The position numbers and the translations under genes are program-made. Below are positions 1-5,889 of a stretch of 7,754 bases of DNA, one piece after another; the first letter of the stretch is position 1; every line of letters begins with the position of its first letter. The notes under the pieces were generated by a model. That model was not told the DNA's origin, made no database searches, and saw only the letters and a program-made list of their open reading frames with translations. The stretch is from Rickettsiales bacterium (GTDB lineage Bacteria > Pseudomonadota > Alphaproteobacteria > Rickettsiales > UBA3002), in NCBI GenBank assembly GCA_002725445.1, contig PBPD01000048.1, positions 1 through 7,754 of the forward strand, in the 5' to 3' direction.

Positions 1-50
1 CCCTCAGCACACGCCGCGCCCATATGCTTATAATTCAACACATTACCCGC

Positions 51-66
51 TGGCACAGAACATGCA
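51..66 (+). promoter_or_regulatory. Sigma-54 (RpoN) type -24/-12 promoter of the flgFGAH operon
   Basis: The bases TGGCACAGAACATGCA match the -24/-12 consensus (TGGCAC, five bases, TTGCA) at all but two conserved positions. The invariant GG (52-53) and GC (64-65) are separated by exactly ten bases, and a C precedes the motif as in the consensus. Transcription would start near base 77, giving an untranslated leader of about 30 bases before the flgF ATG. Sigma-54 control of rod and ring genes is established in Caulobacter-type flagellar hierarchies, where an activator such as FlbD is needed. Any activator site would lie upstream, mostly outside the window. The match is seen; its use is inferred. 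Confidence 0.75.
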
Positions 67-105
67 TTGTTAGTGAGCGAACGACAACGACGGGGCTTTG
101 TAACC

Positions 106-831
106 ATGGATAATAGTATATATATCTCGCTTTCGGGTCAGCTCGCACAATTCCGTAAAATGGATGTGGCAGCTAACAATATTGCTAATGCTGACACCAC
201 AGGCTTTAACTCAGAACATATGATGTTCACCGATTATCTGGTGGATGACGGCAACCGCAACAAGATGGCATTTGCGCAGGACATCTCGTCCTATCGCAAC
301 CTAAGCCGCGGCGCGTTGAATGTGACGGGCAATCCATTTGATATGGCGATTAGCGGCCCGGGTTATTTTCAGGTGGAGACGCCCCAGGGCGTTCGCTACA
401 CCAAAGCAGGTAATTTTCAGCTGGATCCAGCTGGCACGCTGGTAACACAACAGGGTTTCCCTGTGCTTAGCCCCGACGGCCAGCCGATCGTGTTCGAACA
501 AGGTGACACTAACATCCGCGTAGGCGAGAACGGGGTTATTTCGGTCAATGAAGGCGAAGACCGCGGACAGGTTGGCGTAGTAGAATTTGCCGATGAGCAG
601 AGCATGAAACGCCTGAACGCCACCCTATACGAAACCGACCAACCAGCCCTTGAACAAGCCGAGGCACGACTCTTGCATGGTACGTTGGAGAAGTCGAACG
701 TGAACGCTATTGGCGAAATGGTGCAAATAACCAAATTGTCGCGCGCCACCAGCAGCACCGCTAAATTTATTGAGGTGATGTATGATCTGGAGCGCAAGAC
801 AGGTAACACCTACACCAAAGCAGGGAAGTAA
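106..831 (+). CDS. flgF: Flagellar basal-body rod protein FlgF
   Basis: This 241-residue protein belongs to the flagellar rod/hook axial family and would form part of the rod after export through the flagellar type III apparatus. It has no cleavable signal. The N-terminal rod signature is at residues 23-34 (ANNIANADTTGF), the central FlgE/F/G-type domain includes GYFQVETPQGVRYTKAGNF (86-104), and the C-terminal LEKSNVN (194-200) precedes the terminal assembly helix. That helix lacks the QRAYE-like motif seen in FlgG and looks like FlgF of other alphaproteobacteria. The frame stays open up to a TTG at 67, but that codon lies before the predicted transcription start (about 77), so the ATG at 106 is chosen. 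It has only a weak GGGG Shine-Dalgarno site at 92-95. It is the first gene of the operon, 28 bases before flgG. FlgG is the main alternative; the neighbouring gene is the clear FlgG. Confidence 0.93.
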   Translation: MDNSIYISLSGQLAQFRKMDVAANNIANADTTGFNSEHMMFTDYLVDDGNRNKMAFAQDISSYRNLSRGALNVTGNPFDMAISGPGYFQVETPQGVRYTKAGNFQLDPAGTLVTQQGFPVLSPDGQPIVFEQGDTNIRVGENGVISVNEGEDRGQVGVVEFADEQSMKRLNATLYETDQPALEQAEARLLHGTLEKSNVNAIGEMVQITKLSRATSSTAKFIEVMYDLERKTGNTYTKAGK

Positions 832-844
832 TTAGAAAGACAAG

Positions 845-851
845 TAAGGAG
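845..851 (+). promoter_or_regulatory. Ribosome binding site of flgG
   Basis: TAAGGAG lies 8 bases before the first ATG (860) and 11 before a second, adjacent ATG (863). The spacing favours the first ATG, although many FlgG proteins begin with MRS, which would correspond to the second. It is the strongest Shine-Dalgarno site in the operon, which suits a rod subunit needed in more copies than its neighbours. Confidence 0.7.
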
Positions 852-859
852 CCACCACT

Positions 860-1648
860 ATGATGAGGTCTTTTGATATCGCAGCCACGGGGATGCAGGC
901 ACAACAGCTGAATGTTGATGTGACATCGCACAACCTGGCCAACCAAACCACCACCGGCTACAAGTCGCAGCGCGCCGAATTTCAGGATTTGATCTATGAA
1001 GAGCTGCGCCGCGTGGGCACCAACTCTTCCGATCTGGGCACCATCGTGCCAACCGGTGTGCAGTTGGGTCTGGGTGTAAAAACCGGTGCGATCTACCGTA
1101 ACACCGAACAAGGCACCGTGAAAATGACTGAAGGCGCGCTGGATGTCGCCATTCAGGGCAATGGTTATTTTCAGGTGGAACTGCCTGATGGAGACATCGG
1201 CTACACCCGTAACGGCGCATTCAAACTGAGCCCGGACGGTGAAATCGTAACTATGGACGGCTATATCGTTCAGCCAGCGATTGCTGTGCCCGATGATGCA
1301 ATCGACATTTCCATCAACGCCTCGGGCGAAGTGGAAGTCACCATTGATGGGCAGGTTGACCCAGCCAACCTTGGCCAGCTGGAAGTCGTCACCTTCATCA
1401 ACCCACCGGGTCTGAAAGCCATCGGTGACAATATGTTCCTAGAAACCGCCGCATCGGGCGACCCTATTCTGGGTATTGCAGGTGAAGATGGCGTGGGTAC
1501 CATTCTGCAAGGCTATCTGGAGAACTCGAACGTAAATCCGGTAACGGAGATCACCAACCTGATCGTGGCACAACGTGCCTACGAGATGAACTCGAAAGTG
1601 ATCACCGCATCGGATGAAATGCTGCAAGCATTGAACCAGTCAGCGTAA
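860..1648 (+). CDS. flgG: Flagellar basal-body distal rod protein FlgG
   Basis: FlgG forms the distal rod, the drive shaft inside the P and L rings, and is exported by the flagellar type III system. The product is 262 residues, close to the usual FlgG length. The N-terminal rod signature is at 23-34 (SHNLANQTTTGY). Residues 46-73 carry the FlgG-specific insertion (YEELRRVG followed by PTGVQLGLGV) that separates FlgG from FlgF and the hook protein. The central domain includes GNGYFQVELPDG (100-111). The C-terminus has LENSNVNPVTEITNLIVAQR (220-239) then the AYEMNSK helix, the classical axial-protein terminal motif. It lies 28 bases after flgF and 46 before flgA, so it is co-transcribed. Identification is secure; only the choice between two adjacent ATG codons is open. 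Confidence 0.97.
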   Translation: MMRSFDIAATGMQAQQLNVDVTSHNLANQTTTGYKSQRAEFQDLIYEELRRVGTNSSDLGTIVPTGVQLGLGVKTGAIYRNTEQGTVKMTEGALDVAIQGNGYFQVELPDGDIGYTRNGAFKLSPDGEIVTMDGYIVQPAIAVPDDAIDISINASGEVEVTIDGQVDPANLGQLEVVTFINPPGLKAIGDNMFLETAASGDPILGIAGEDGVGTILQGYLENSNVNPVTEITNLIVAQRAYEMNSKVITASDEMLQALNQSA

Positions 1649-1694
1649 CAAACGGCATCAGACCGTAGCTGAATAAAGCAAAGGACGTAATAAC

Positions 1695-2453
1695 ATGACG
1701 ACGATGATACAACACACATTACGCTGGATAGGCGCGCTACTATGCGTGGCTATCCCTCTCAGTGTGGCGGCTCAACCTTCCACCAGCTTTCGCATCACCA
1801 CCAACGATGTTGAAGCAAAAGTGGCAGAAGAGCTGGCGCAATTGGGCGCAGGCGAAAAAGTGGAAACCATGCTTATAGGGCACAATAACAATGTGGTCTA
1901 TCGCAGTGGCAAGCCGGTTTCCTTTGAGATTGCCGCGCTCGACTATGAGGCGACATCATCGCGCTGGCAAGCCGACGTGAACGTAATGTATGGCGATTCA
2001 TTGGTAGAGAGCATAGCGGTCAGTGGCCGTTATGACGAGCTGATCGAAGTGCCGGTGTTGGTAAGTCGTCTGCATGCGTCCGACGTGATTGAAGAGGCAG
2101 ACATCGACTGGGTAGAATTCCCGCTCGACCGCCTGCGCAAAGACACCATCACGGATCCGTCGCGTCTGTATGGCAAATCGCCACGACGCACCATTTCCCC
2201 CAATCGCCCCATCCGCACCGCCGAGGTGACCTCACCACGTGTGATGGAACGCGGCGATCTGGTGCAAATGGAGTATCACACACCATACATGACCATCCGT
2301 ACCATGGGCGAAGTGCTGGACGAAGCCGGCAAAGGCGAGCTGGTGCGTGTGCGCAACACGGACAGTCATGTTATCGTGCAAGCTGAAGTCATATCAGCCA
2401 ACGAAGTAAGAATCAGCTCGTTAAACCACCTGCCGGTGAACCCGAGGAGATAA
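1695..2453 (+). CDS. flgA: Flagellar P-ring assembly chaperone FlgA
   Basis: FlgA is a periplasmic chaperone that helps FlgI polymerise into the P ring around the rod. This 252-residue precursor has a Sec signal peptide: a short charged start, a hydrophobic core ALLCVAIPLSVA (14-25) and probable cleavage around residues 25-26. Residues 30-115 are the variable N-terminal domain. A SAF-type domain follows (about 118-180: EVPVLVSRLHASDVIEEADI, WVEFPLDRLR, GKSPRRTISPNRPIR), then the C-terminal beta domain (182-242: RVMERGDLVQM, GKGELVRVRNTDS). This order is typical of FlgA. AAGGA at 1681-1685, nine bases before the ATG, supports the start. An in-frame ATG at 1704 is a weaker alternative. The stop codon overlaps the first possible flgH ATG (TAATG), so translation may be coupled. 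FlgA's client gene flgI is absent from the window. Confidence 0.93.
   Translation: MTTMIQHTLRWIGALLCVAIPLSVAAQPSTSFRITTNDVEAKVAEELAQLGAGEKVETMLIGHNNNVVYRSGKPVSFEIAALDYEATSSRWQADVNVMYGDSLVESIAVSGRYDELIEVPVLVSRLHASDVIEEADIDWVEFPLDRLRKDTITDPSRLYGKSPRRTISPNRPIRTAEVTSPRVMERGDLVQMEYHTPYMTIRTMGEVLDEAGKGELVRVRNTDSHVIVQAEVISANEVRISSLNHLPVNPRR
2444..2449 (+). promoter_or_regulatory. Ribosome binding site of flgH that decides between two starts
   Basis: GAGGAG lies inside the last codons of flgA. It is only 3 bases from the ATG at 2453 (overlapping the flgA stop) but 9 bases from the in-frame ATG at 2459. The second spacing is far more usual, so 2459 is preferred. Confidence 0.6.
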
Positions 2454-2458
2454 TGACA

Positions 2459-3193
2459 ATGCAAAAGACGACCACCTATATAACCATCGCGCTGGCTGCA
2501 CTGACGCTTAGCGCATGCAGTCAGAAGATTGATAAGCTGAGCAACATCGGTAAAGCGCCGCCCTTGGCGCAGGTAGAAAACCCGCATGTACGCCCAGACT
2601 ATAAACCCCTCACATGGCCCCTGCCCGATCCAGAGCCTGAGTCGGCAAAATATGCCAACTCGCTATGGCAGCCGGGTGCCCGCGCCTTCTTCCGCGACCA
2701 GCGCGCCGCCCGTGTAGGCGACATTCTGCGCGTACGCGTAGAGATAAACGACAAGGCAGAAGTCGATAACGAAACCTTGCTGGAGCGTAGTACGAACGAA
2801 AACGTGCCTATGCCAACGGTAGGCTGGATAGGCTCGAAATTCTTACCCAGCGGTGAGAATCTATTCAGCGTTAACACCTCGGCCGACAATGAAGGCATTG
2901 GCGAGATTGAGCGTGAGGAAAAGATTACCACGCAAGTCGCCGCTATCGTAACGCAGATTTTGCCTAACGGTAATATGGTGATTGATGGCAGTCAGGAAAT
3001 TCAGGTGAATTTTGAAGTGCGCGAAATCGGCATCAAGGGCGTGATTCGCCCAGAGGACATTGAGTCGGATAACACGATTGATTCCTCCAAAATCGCCGAA
3101 GCGCGCATCACCTATGGTGGCCGCGGTCAGCTAAGCGAACGCCAGCAACCACGCTGGGGCACGCAAGCGATCGACATCATATCACCATTCTAA
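2459..3193 (+). CDS. flgH: Flagellar L-ring protein FlgH (outer-membrane lipoprotein)
   Basis: FlgH forms the L ring, the outer-membrane bushing through which the rod turns. From the chosen start it has 244 residues. A lipoprotein signal runs from MQKTTTYITI through a hydrophobic stretch to the lipobox LSAC, with the lipidated Cys at residue 20. Family landmarks follow in order: the SLWQPGARAFFRDQRAARVG block (68-87), ILRVRVEINDKAEVDNET (89-106), then the C-terminal half with ILPNGNMVIDGSQEI (167-181) and REIGIKGVIRPEDI (188-201), which is typical FlgH, ending IDIISPF. The ATG at 2453 adds two residues and cannot be excluded (TAATG overlap with flgA), but its Shine-Dalgarno spacing is too short. 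It is the last gene of the operon, with a terminator 27 bases after its stop. I see no anomaly. Confidence 0.95.
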   Translation: MQKTTTYITIALAALTLSACSQKIDKLSNIGKAPPLAQVENPHVRPDYKPLTWPLPDPEPESAKYANSLWQPGARAFFRDQRAARVGDILRVRVEINDKAEVDNETLLERSTNENVPMPTVGWIGSKFLPSGENLFSVNTSADNEGIGEIEREEKITTQVAAIVTQILPNGNMVIDGSQEIQVNFEVREIGIKGVIRPEDIESDNTIDSSKIAEARITYGGRGQLSERQQPRWGTQAIDIISPF

Positions 3194-3219
3194 TAGATCA
3201 AAGGACTATCCAAGCAGTC

Positions 3220-3249
3220 ATGGCGTGTCGCAAGGCACGCCATTTTTTT
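3220..3249 (+). terminator. Intrinsic terminator of the flgFGAH operon
   Basis: ATGGCGTG (3220-3227) pairs perfectly with CACGCCAT (3236-3243). The stem extends by a T-G wobble and a C-G pair and is closed by a GCAA (GNRA-type) tetraloop at 3230-3233. Seven T bases follow directly (3243-3249). It points in the + direction only: there is no A-run before the left arm, so it should not stop transcripts of the facing gene at 3311-3763. Confidence 0.9.
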
Positions 3250-3310
3250 ACGCGCACCATTACAGCGCACGCGCTATAAATAACTACATAATTAAAGAGA
3301 AAAAGAGAGA

Positions 3311-3763
3311 TTAGAGGCCGAGAGAGTGTCCGTCCTGACTAACGCCTACGCAAGATGGCGACAACGACCCCAGCTCACACGGATCAACATCGTGCAATTC
3401 ACGCTGCGCTTGCGACACGTCCACGCCTGGCTGTTGAACCTCAGGCTGTGATGGCCCTTGAATACCCACTTCCAATTGTTGTGAAACACCGCCATCGCGG
3501 CTAAGTGGGTTCAGGCCTGAAAAGAAGTTGCCTACGCCTGCGCTAATAGACTGCCCCGTGTCGGCAATGGCTGCACTTGCACCGCCAAAAATGGCTTTGT
3601 CAGCATCCATAAAGCCATTCGCGCTGCGCTCACACGCTTCGCTTAACGCACCGAATGCACTACCAAAAATCGGGGGAGCGCCACCTATGGCACATGCATC
3701 CTCACAGCCTTTCGATACTTGCGCTGTGGCGTATAATGCTGCACCTAAAATGTGACCAAACAT
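3311..3763 (-). CDS. Unrecognised small Gly/Ala/Ser-rich protein with five cysteines
   Basis: I do not recognise this 150-residue protein. Residues 1-90 are rich in Gly, Ala and Ser, with repeated FG and GG steps (IFGSAFGAL at 32-40, AIFGGASAAI at 57-66, GVGNFFSGL at 76-84) and few charges. The segment HILGAALYATAQV (4-16) is mildly hydrophobic but too weak and short to call a signal peptide or membrane helix. Residues 91-150 are rich in Gln, Pro and Ser and look disordered. Cysteines are at 20, 24 (CEDAC), 44, 129 and 138. The ATG at 3763 has AAAGGA five bases upstream. The frame extends ten codons further to 3793, but that start would lie upstream of a TATAAT box at 3782-3787, so it is unlikely. 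It lies 112 bases after the carboxypeptidase gene, in the same direction. It is probably real because of the Shine-Dalgarno site, the promoter box and its fit between genes, but it could be lineage-restricted. Function unknown. Confidence 0.6.
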   Translation of the reverse strand: MFGHILGAALYATAQVSKGCEDACAIGGAPPIFGSAFGALSEACERSANGFMDADKAIFGGASAAIADTGQSISAGVGNFFSGLNPLSRDGGVSQQLEVGIQGPSQPEVQQPGVDVSQAQRELHDVDPCELGSLSPSCVGVSQDGHSLGL

Positions 3764-3768
3764 AACTT

Positions 3769-3774
3769 TCCTTT
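3769..3774 (-). promoter_or_regulatory. Ribosome binding site of the unrecognised small gene
   Basis: On the - strand AAAGGA lies five bases before the ATG at 3763. A GGGG run is at 3775-3778 just upstream. This site selects the 150-residue form over the longer open frame from 3793, whose start has no comparable site. Confidence 0.6.
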
Positions 3775-3781
3775 CCCCTTC

Positions 3782-3787
3782 ATTATA
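3782..3787 (-). promoter_or_regulatory. Possible -10 box of the unrecognised small gene
   Basis: A perfect TATAAT reads on the - strand, 18 bases before the chosen ATG. Transcription would start near 3775, leaving a leader of about 12 bases that just contains the Shine-Dalgarno site. No acceptable -35 hexamer is visible at 16-18 bases spacing, so this is a -10 match only. Confidence 0.35.
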
Positions 3788-3791
3788 CAGC

Positions 3792-3810
3792 AAAACCCTA
3801 ACAAAAGGTT
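3792..3810 (-). terminator. Weak candidate terminator of the carboxypeptidase gene
   Basis: On the - strand AACCTT (3810-3805) can pair with AGGGTT (3799-3794), including one G-T wobble, across a five-base loop, and is followed by a run of only four T bases (3795-3792). It lies about 65 bases after the carboxypeptidase stop and directly before the next gene's TATAAT. The stem is short and the T run poor, so leaky termination or chance are both possible. Confidence 0.25.
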
Positions 3811-3875
3811 AAGAAGTTTTGTGAAGCTTTTATGAAGGAAAGGCTAGTACAACCCTCATTTAGCCCAGAAGCGGC

Positions 3876-5264
3876 TTACAAGCTGCGCTCACCATCCAAA
3901 CGGAAGACAAAACACGCCTCTTTATGCGCTTGTAGCTTCTTACAGGCCGATTTTGCCTCATACTCCGACAAATTGGCTAGGCGTGCACGGTGCACACTGC
4001 GATTGCTGCTACCGCTATCGGTAATAGCCACCTTAGAGTCCTGCAATGCGTCACGCGCCAACTCCACGGCCTTTGCCGCTGCTTTCAGCGCATCCTGCTC
4101 GCTGCGGAAAGCCCCGACCTGAATGCCCCAACCTTCGACAATGTCTTTGGCCGAACGGGAAGATTGCAGGCTAGCCAGTTGGAATTCCAACGTGCCCGGA
4201 GGCGCTTTCATCGCTTTTTTCGGCGCAGGCTTAGGCGCTGAAGGCTCCGCTTTTTGTGGCTCTGGGTCAGAAATAAAACGAATGAACTGCTTAGGCTTCT
4301 CTTGCACAACCGCCTCCACGGCCGATGCAGGCACGACCGCACGCGACACACTTGCCACCTTCACAGGCGCTGCCGCCGCCGCTACATTCGCCGCAACACC
4401 GCTGGGGCGCAAAATAGGCTTAGGCGCAGCACTGGCAAAGGCACGTGGGCGATCGCCGCGTTGCGCCAAACGTGTATAGCTACGGTCAATCAAATCAACC
4501 ATATGGTCATCACGGCTACGGCTAGTCTTGCCGCCCATCACCACGGCTACCAGATTATATCCGTCTTTACGCACCGAGGTCACCAGATTGAATCCTGAGG
4601 CATTAATATAGCCGGTTTTGATACCGTCTACCCCGTCATAGCGCTTCAACACACGGTTATGGCCGGTAATGGTTTTGCCATTCCAGGTAAAGCGGTCATA
4701 TTTGAAGAAATGGTAATATTGCGGGAAATCACGACGCAAAGCGATACCAAGCTTCGCCATGTCGCGCGCTGTGGTGTATTGCTTGCGATCGGGCAGACCA
4801 TGCGGGTTGCGGAACACGGTGTGACGCATACCAAGCTCGCGGGCTTTGTTGGTCATATCCAGCGCGAACTTCCATTCTGATCCGCCGAGATATTCTGCCA
4901 CCACAATCGACACATCATTGGCAGACTTCACCACCAACGCCTTAATCGCATCCTCAACCGAGATCGACTCTCCCTGTTTCAGATAAAGCTTGGAAGGCTG
5001 TTGGGCTGCTGCCTTTGCCGACACGGGCATGCGCGTGCGCATACTCACATCGCCCTGACGCAGCGCGTCAAACAGCAAATAGAGCGTCATCATTTTGGTA
5101 AGCGATGCCGGATAGCGACGTGCGTCTGCATTATCCTGATAAAGCACCTCGCCCGTATCCGCATCCATCACCAAACCAGCATATTTTGGGTTTGCCATGG
5201 CTGGCGTAGATAGCAGAGCTACGGAAATAAAAAGGCTTAGCGTAATCCGTATGATGCGCTGCAT
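3876..5264 (-). CDS. Exported D-alanyl-D-alanine carboxypeptidase (PBP5-like) with C-terminal SPOR domain
   Basis: This is a serine-type peptidase (family S11, low-molecular-weight penicillin-binding protein) that removes the terminal D-Ala of peptidoglycan stem peptides in the periplasm. From the chosen start it has 462 residues. A Sec signal is at 1-24 (MQRIIR, hydrophobic core, STPAMA then cleavage). All three active-site motifs are intact: SLTK (54-57, catalytic Ser54 and Lys57), SAN (114-116) and KTG (216-218). Residues 275-370 form an Ala/Pro/Lys-rich linker. Residues 378-458 form a SPOR domain (WGIQVGAFRSEQDALKAA), which binds denuded septal glycan, in place of the usual PBP5 C-terminal domain and membrane anchor. 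This arrangement is known in alphaproteobacteria and suggests action at the division site. AAGGA seven bases upstream supports the ATG at 5264; an ATG at 5288 would add eight residues. A possible promoter lies at 5307-5335. Confidence 0.93.
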   Translation of the reverse strand: MQRIIRITLSLFISVALLSTPAMANPKYAGLVMDADTGEVLYQDNADARRYPASLTKMMTLYLLFDALRQGDVSMRTRMPVSAKAAAQQPSKLYLKQGESISVEDAIKALVVKSANDVSIVVAEYLGGSEWKFALDMTNKARELGMRHTVFRNPHGLPDRKQYTTARDMAKLGIALRRDFPQYYHFFKYDRFTWNGKTITGHNRVLKRYDGVDGIKTGYINASGFNLVTSVRKDGYNLVAVVMGGKTSRSRDDHMVDLIDRSYTRLAQRGDRPRAFASAAPKPILRPSGVAANVAAAAAPVKVASVSRAVVPASAVEAVVQEKPKQFIRFISDPEPQKAEPSAPKPAPKKAMKAPPGTLEFQLASLQSSRSAKDIVEGWGIQVGAFRSEQDALKAAAKAVELARDALQDSKVAITDSGSSNRSVHRARLANLSEYEAKSACKKLQAHKEACFVFRLDGERSL

Positions 5265-5271
5265 AAAATAG

Positions 5272-5276
5272 TCCTT
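5272..5276 (-). promoter_or_regulatory. Ribosome binding site of the carboxypeptidase (preferred of two)
   Basis: On the - strand AAGGA (5276-5272) is seven bases before the ATG at 5264. The same TAAGGAC heptamer recurs 20 bases upstream (AAGGA at 5296-5292), only three bases before the alternative ATG at 5288. Spacing and the cleaner signal peptide favour 5264. Confidence 0.6.
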
Positions 5277-5306
5277 AGTGCGAGTCATTCGTCCTTAATA
5301 CCGTAT

Positions 5307-5335
5307 GTTGTAACGTATCCTGCCTAGCTAAACAA
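5307..5335 (-). promoter_or_regulatory. Possible sigma-70 type promoter of the carboxypeptidase gene
   Basis: On the - strand TTGTTT (5335-5330) and TACAAC (5312-5307) are separated by 17 bases. They match TTGACA at 3 of 6 and TATAAT at 4 of 6 positions. A start near 5300 would leave a leader of about 36 bases before the preferred ATG. It is a moderate match in an AT-rich gap, so it is uncertain. Confidence 0.3.
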
Positions 5336-5350
5336 GATTTAGATAAAATT

Positions 5351-5372
5351 GTATCATATCATATATGGTATT
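5351..5372. repeat. AT-rich imperfect inverted repeat after the acetyltransferase gene
   Basis: The stretch contains two imperfect arms (about 7 of 9 pairs) around a three-base loop and is followed on the + strand by TTTTTATT. It sits just beyond the acetyltransferase stop (5374-5376). On the - strand, the direction of the nearby genes, no T run follows directly, so I do not call it a terminator. It may only reflect AT-rich intergenic sequence. Confidence 0.25.
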
Positions 5373-5373
5373 T

Positions 5374-5883
5374 TTATTCGAGTGTGGCGAGCTCGCTCAA
5401 CTGCGTCATACCGAACGCATAAAAGTTCACTTCCACCGCCACCGCATTCAAATTGCGGTAAAAGCGTTCCGCGGAATCATTATTGTGCAGCACCGTGAAC
5501 GACATCCACTCACCACCAAGTTTCAGCGCACGTTGTGCGGCTGTGCTCAGCAGCATCTTACCGATGCCCTGGCGACGGTATTCATCGCGCACCACAATAT
5601 CACCCAAATGCATTCCATGCGCCCCTGAGCCCAGGTCAAAGCCCGGATAGCACATAGCAAAGCCAATCGGCTCACCCGCCAACTCAGCGATAATAAATTG
5701 AAGCTCTGGCGCTTTGCCACTGGTCAGCGCATGCTGTAATGCGGCTGGCTGCACGGTAATTTCTTCGCCTTCATGCGAAGCTAATTCCTGCACCAACGCC
5801 ATTAAACTGTGGATATCATCCTCATTCGCGTCCCGAATTACCAGTTCGCTCTTGTCTATATCCACCGAATCGTTTTTAATCAT
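5374..5883 (-). CDS. GNAT-family N-acetyltransferase, diamine/spermidine acetyltransferase-like
   Basis: This 169-residue protein should transfer acetyl from acetyl-CoA to an amine in the cytoplasm. The fold is seen in order: the beta-1 start LVIRDANEDDIHSLMALV (14-31), IIAELAGEPIGFAMCY (64-79), then motif A LGDIVVRDEYRRQGIGKMLL (93-112), whose RRQGIG is the acetyl-CoA pyrophosphate loop, and motif B NNDSAERFYRNL (134-145) with the usual Tyr at 142. The LGD...EYRRQGIG and NN.SAERFY blocks and the length resemble spermidine/spermine or thialysine acetyltransferases, but the substrate cannot be read from sequence. The frame stays open to 6285, but that extension is antisense to uvrD and has poor composition, so the ATG at 5883 is chosen. 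Its Shine-Dalgarno site is weak (AGGG, two bases away). The start is 6 bases from the divergent uvrD start. The carboxypeptidase gene follows 109 bases later in the same direction, with no obvious functional link. Confidence 0.85.
   Translation of the reverse strand: MIKNDSVDIDKSELVIRDANEDDIHSLMALVQELASHEGEEITVQPAALQHALTSGKAPELQFIIAELAGEPIGFAMCYPGFDLGSGAHGMHLGDIVVRDEYRRQGIGKMLLSTAAQRALKLGGEWMSFTVLHNNDSAERFYRNLNAVAVEVNFYAFGMTQLSELATLE
5852..5880 (+). promoter_or_regulatory. Sigma-70 type promoter of uvrD, inside the acetyltransferase gene
   Basis: TTGTCT (5852-5857, 4 of 6 to TTGACA) and TTTAAT (5875-5880, 5 of 6 to TATAAT) are separated by an ideal 17 bases. Transcription would start near 5887, about 3 bases before the uvrD ATG, giving a nearly leaderless mRNA. 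This agrees with the lack of any Shine-Dalgarno site before that ATG. The whole element lies within the first codons of the divergent acetyltransferase gene. Confidence 0.5.
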
Positions 5884-5889
5884 TGCCCT

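Noticed and set aside
1..23. Start of a divergent - strand gene (ATG at 23)
   Set aside because: Only seven codons are visible and there is no convincing Shine-Dalgarno site, so nothing can be supported.
29..34. TATAAT hexamer as a sigma-70 promoter for flgF
   Set aside because: No -35 element lies 16-18 bases upstream, and the sigma-54 match just downstream is much stronger.
67..105. Extension of flgF to a TTG start at 67
   Set aside because: It would begin before the transcription start predicted from the sigma-54 promoter and adds 13 residues ahead of a typical FlgF N-terminus.
417..809. 130-residue - strand open frame opposite flgF, and similar long frames opposite flgG, flgH, the carboxypeptidase and uvrD
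   Set aside because: They mirror the codon pattern of clearly identified genes on the other strand and show no motifs, start signals or plausible composition.
3220..3276. 18-codon open frame starting MACRKARH after flgH
   Set aside because: Its start codon and first codons are the arms of the flgH terminator, and the nearest AAGGA is about 14 bases away.
3250..3276. GCGC-rich repeats as a terminator for the facing small gene
   Set aside because: Only four-base self-complementary GCGC arms can pair, and on the - strand they are followed by A, not T, bases.
3832..4122. + strand 96-residue frame with an AAGGAA-like region near 3835
   Set aside because: Most of it is antisense to the conserved SPOR domain of the carboxypeptidase, and its product resembles no known protein.
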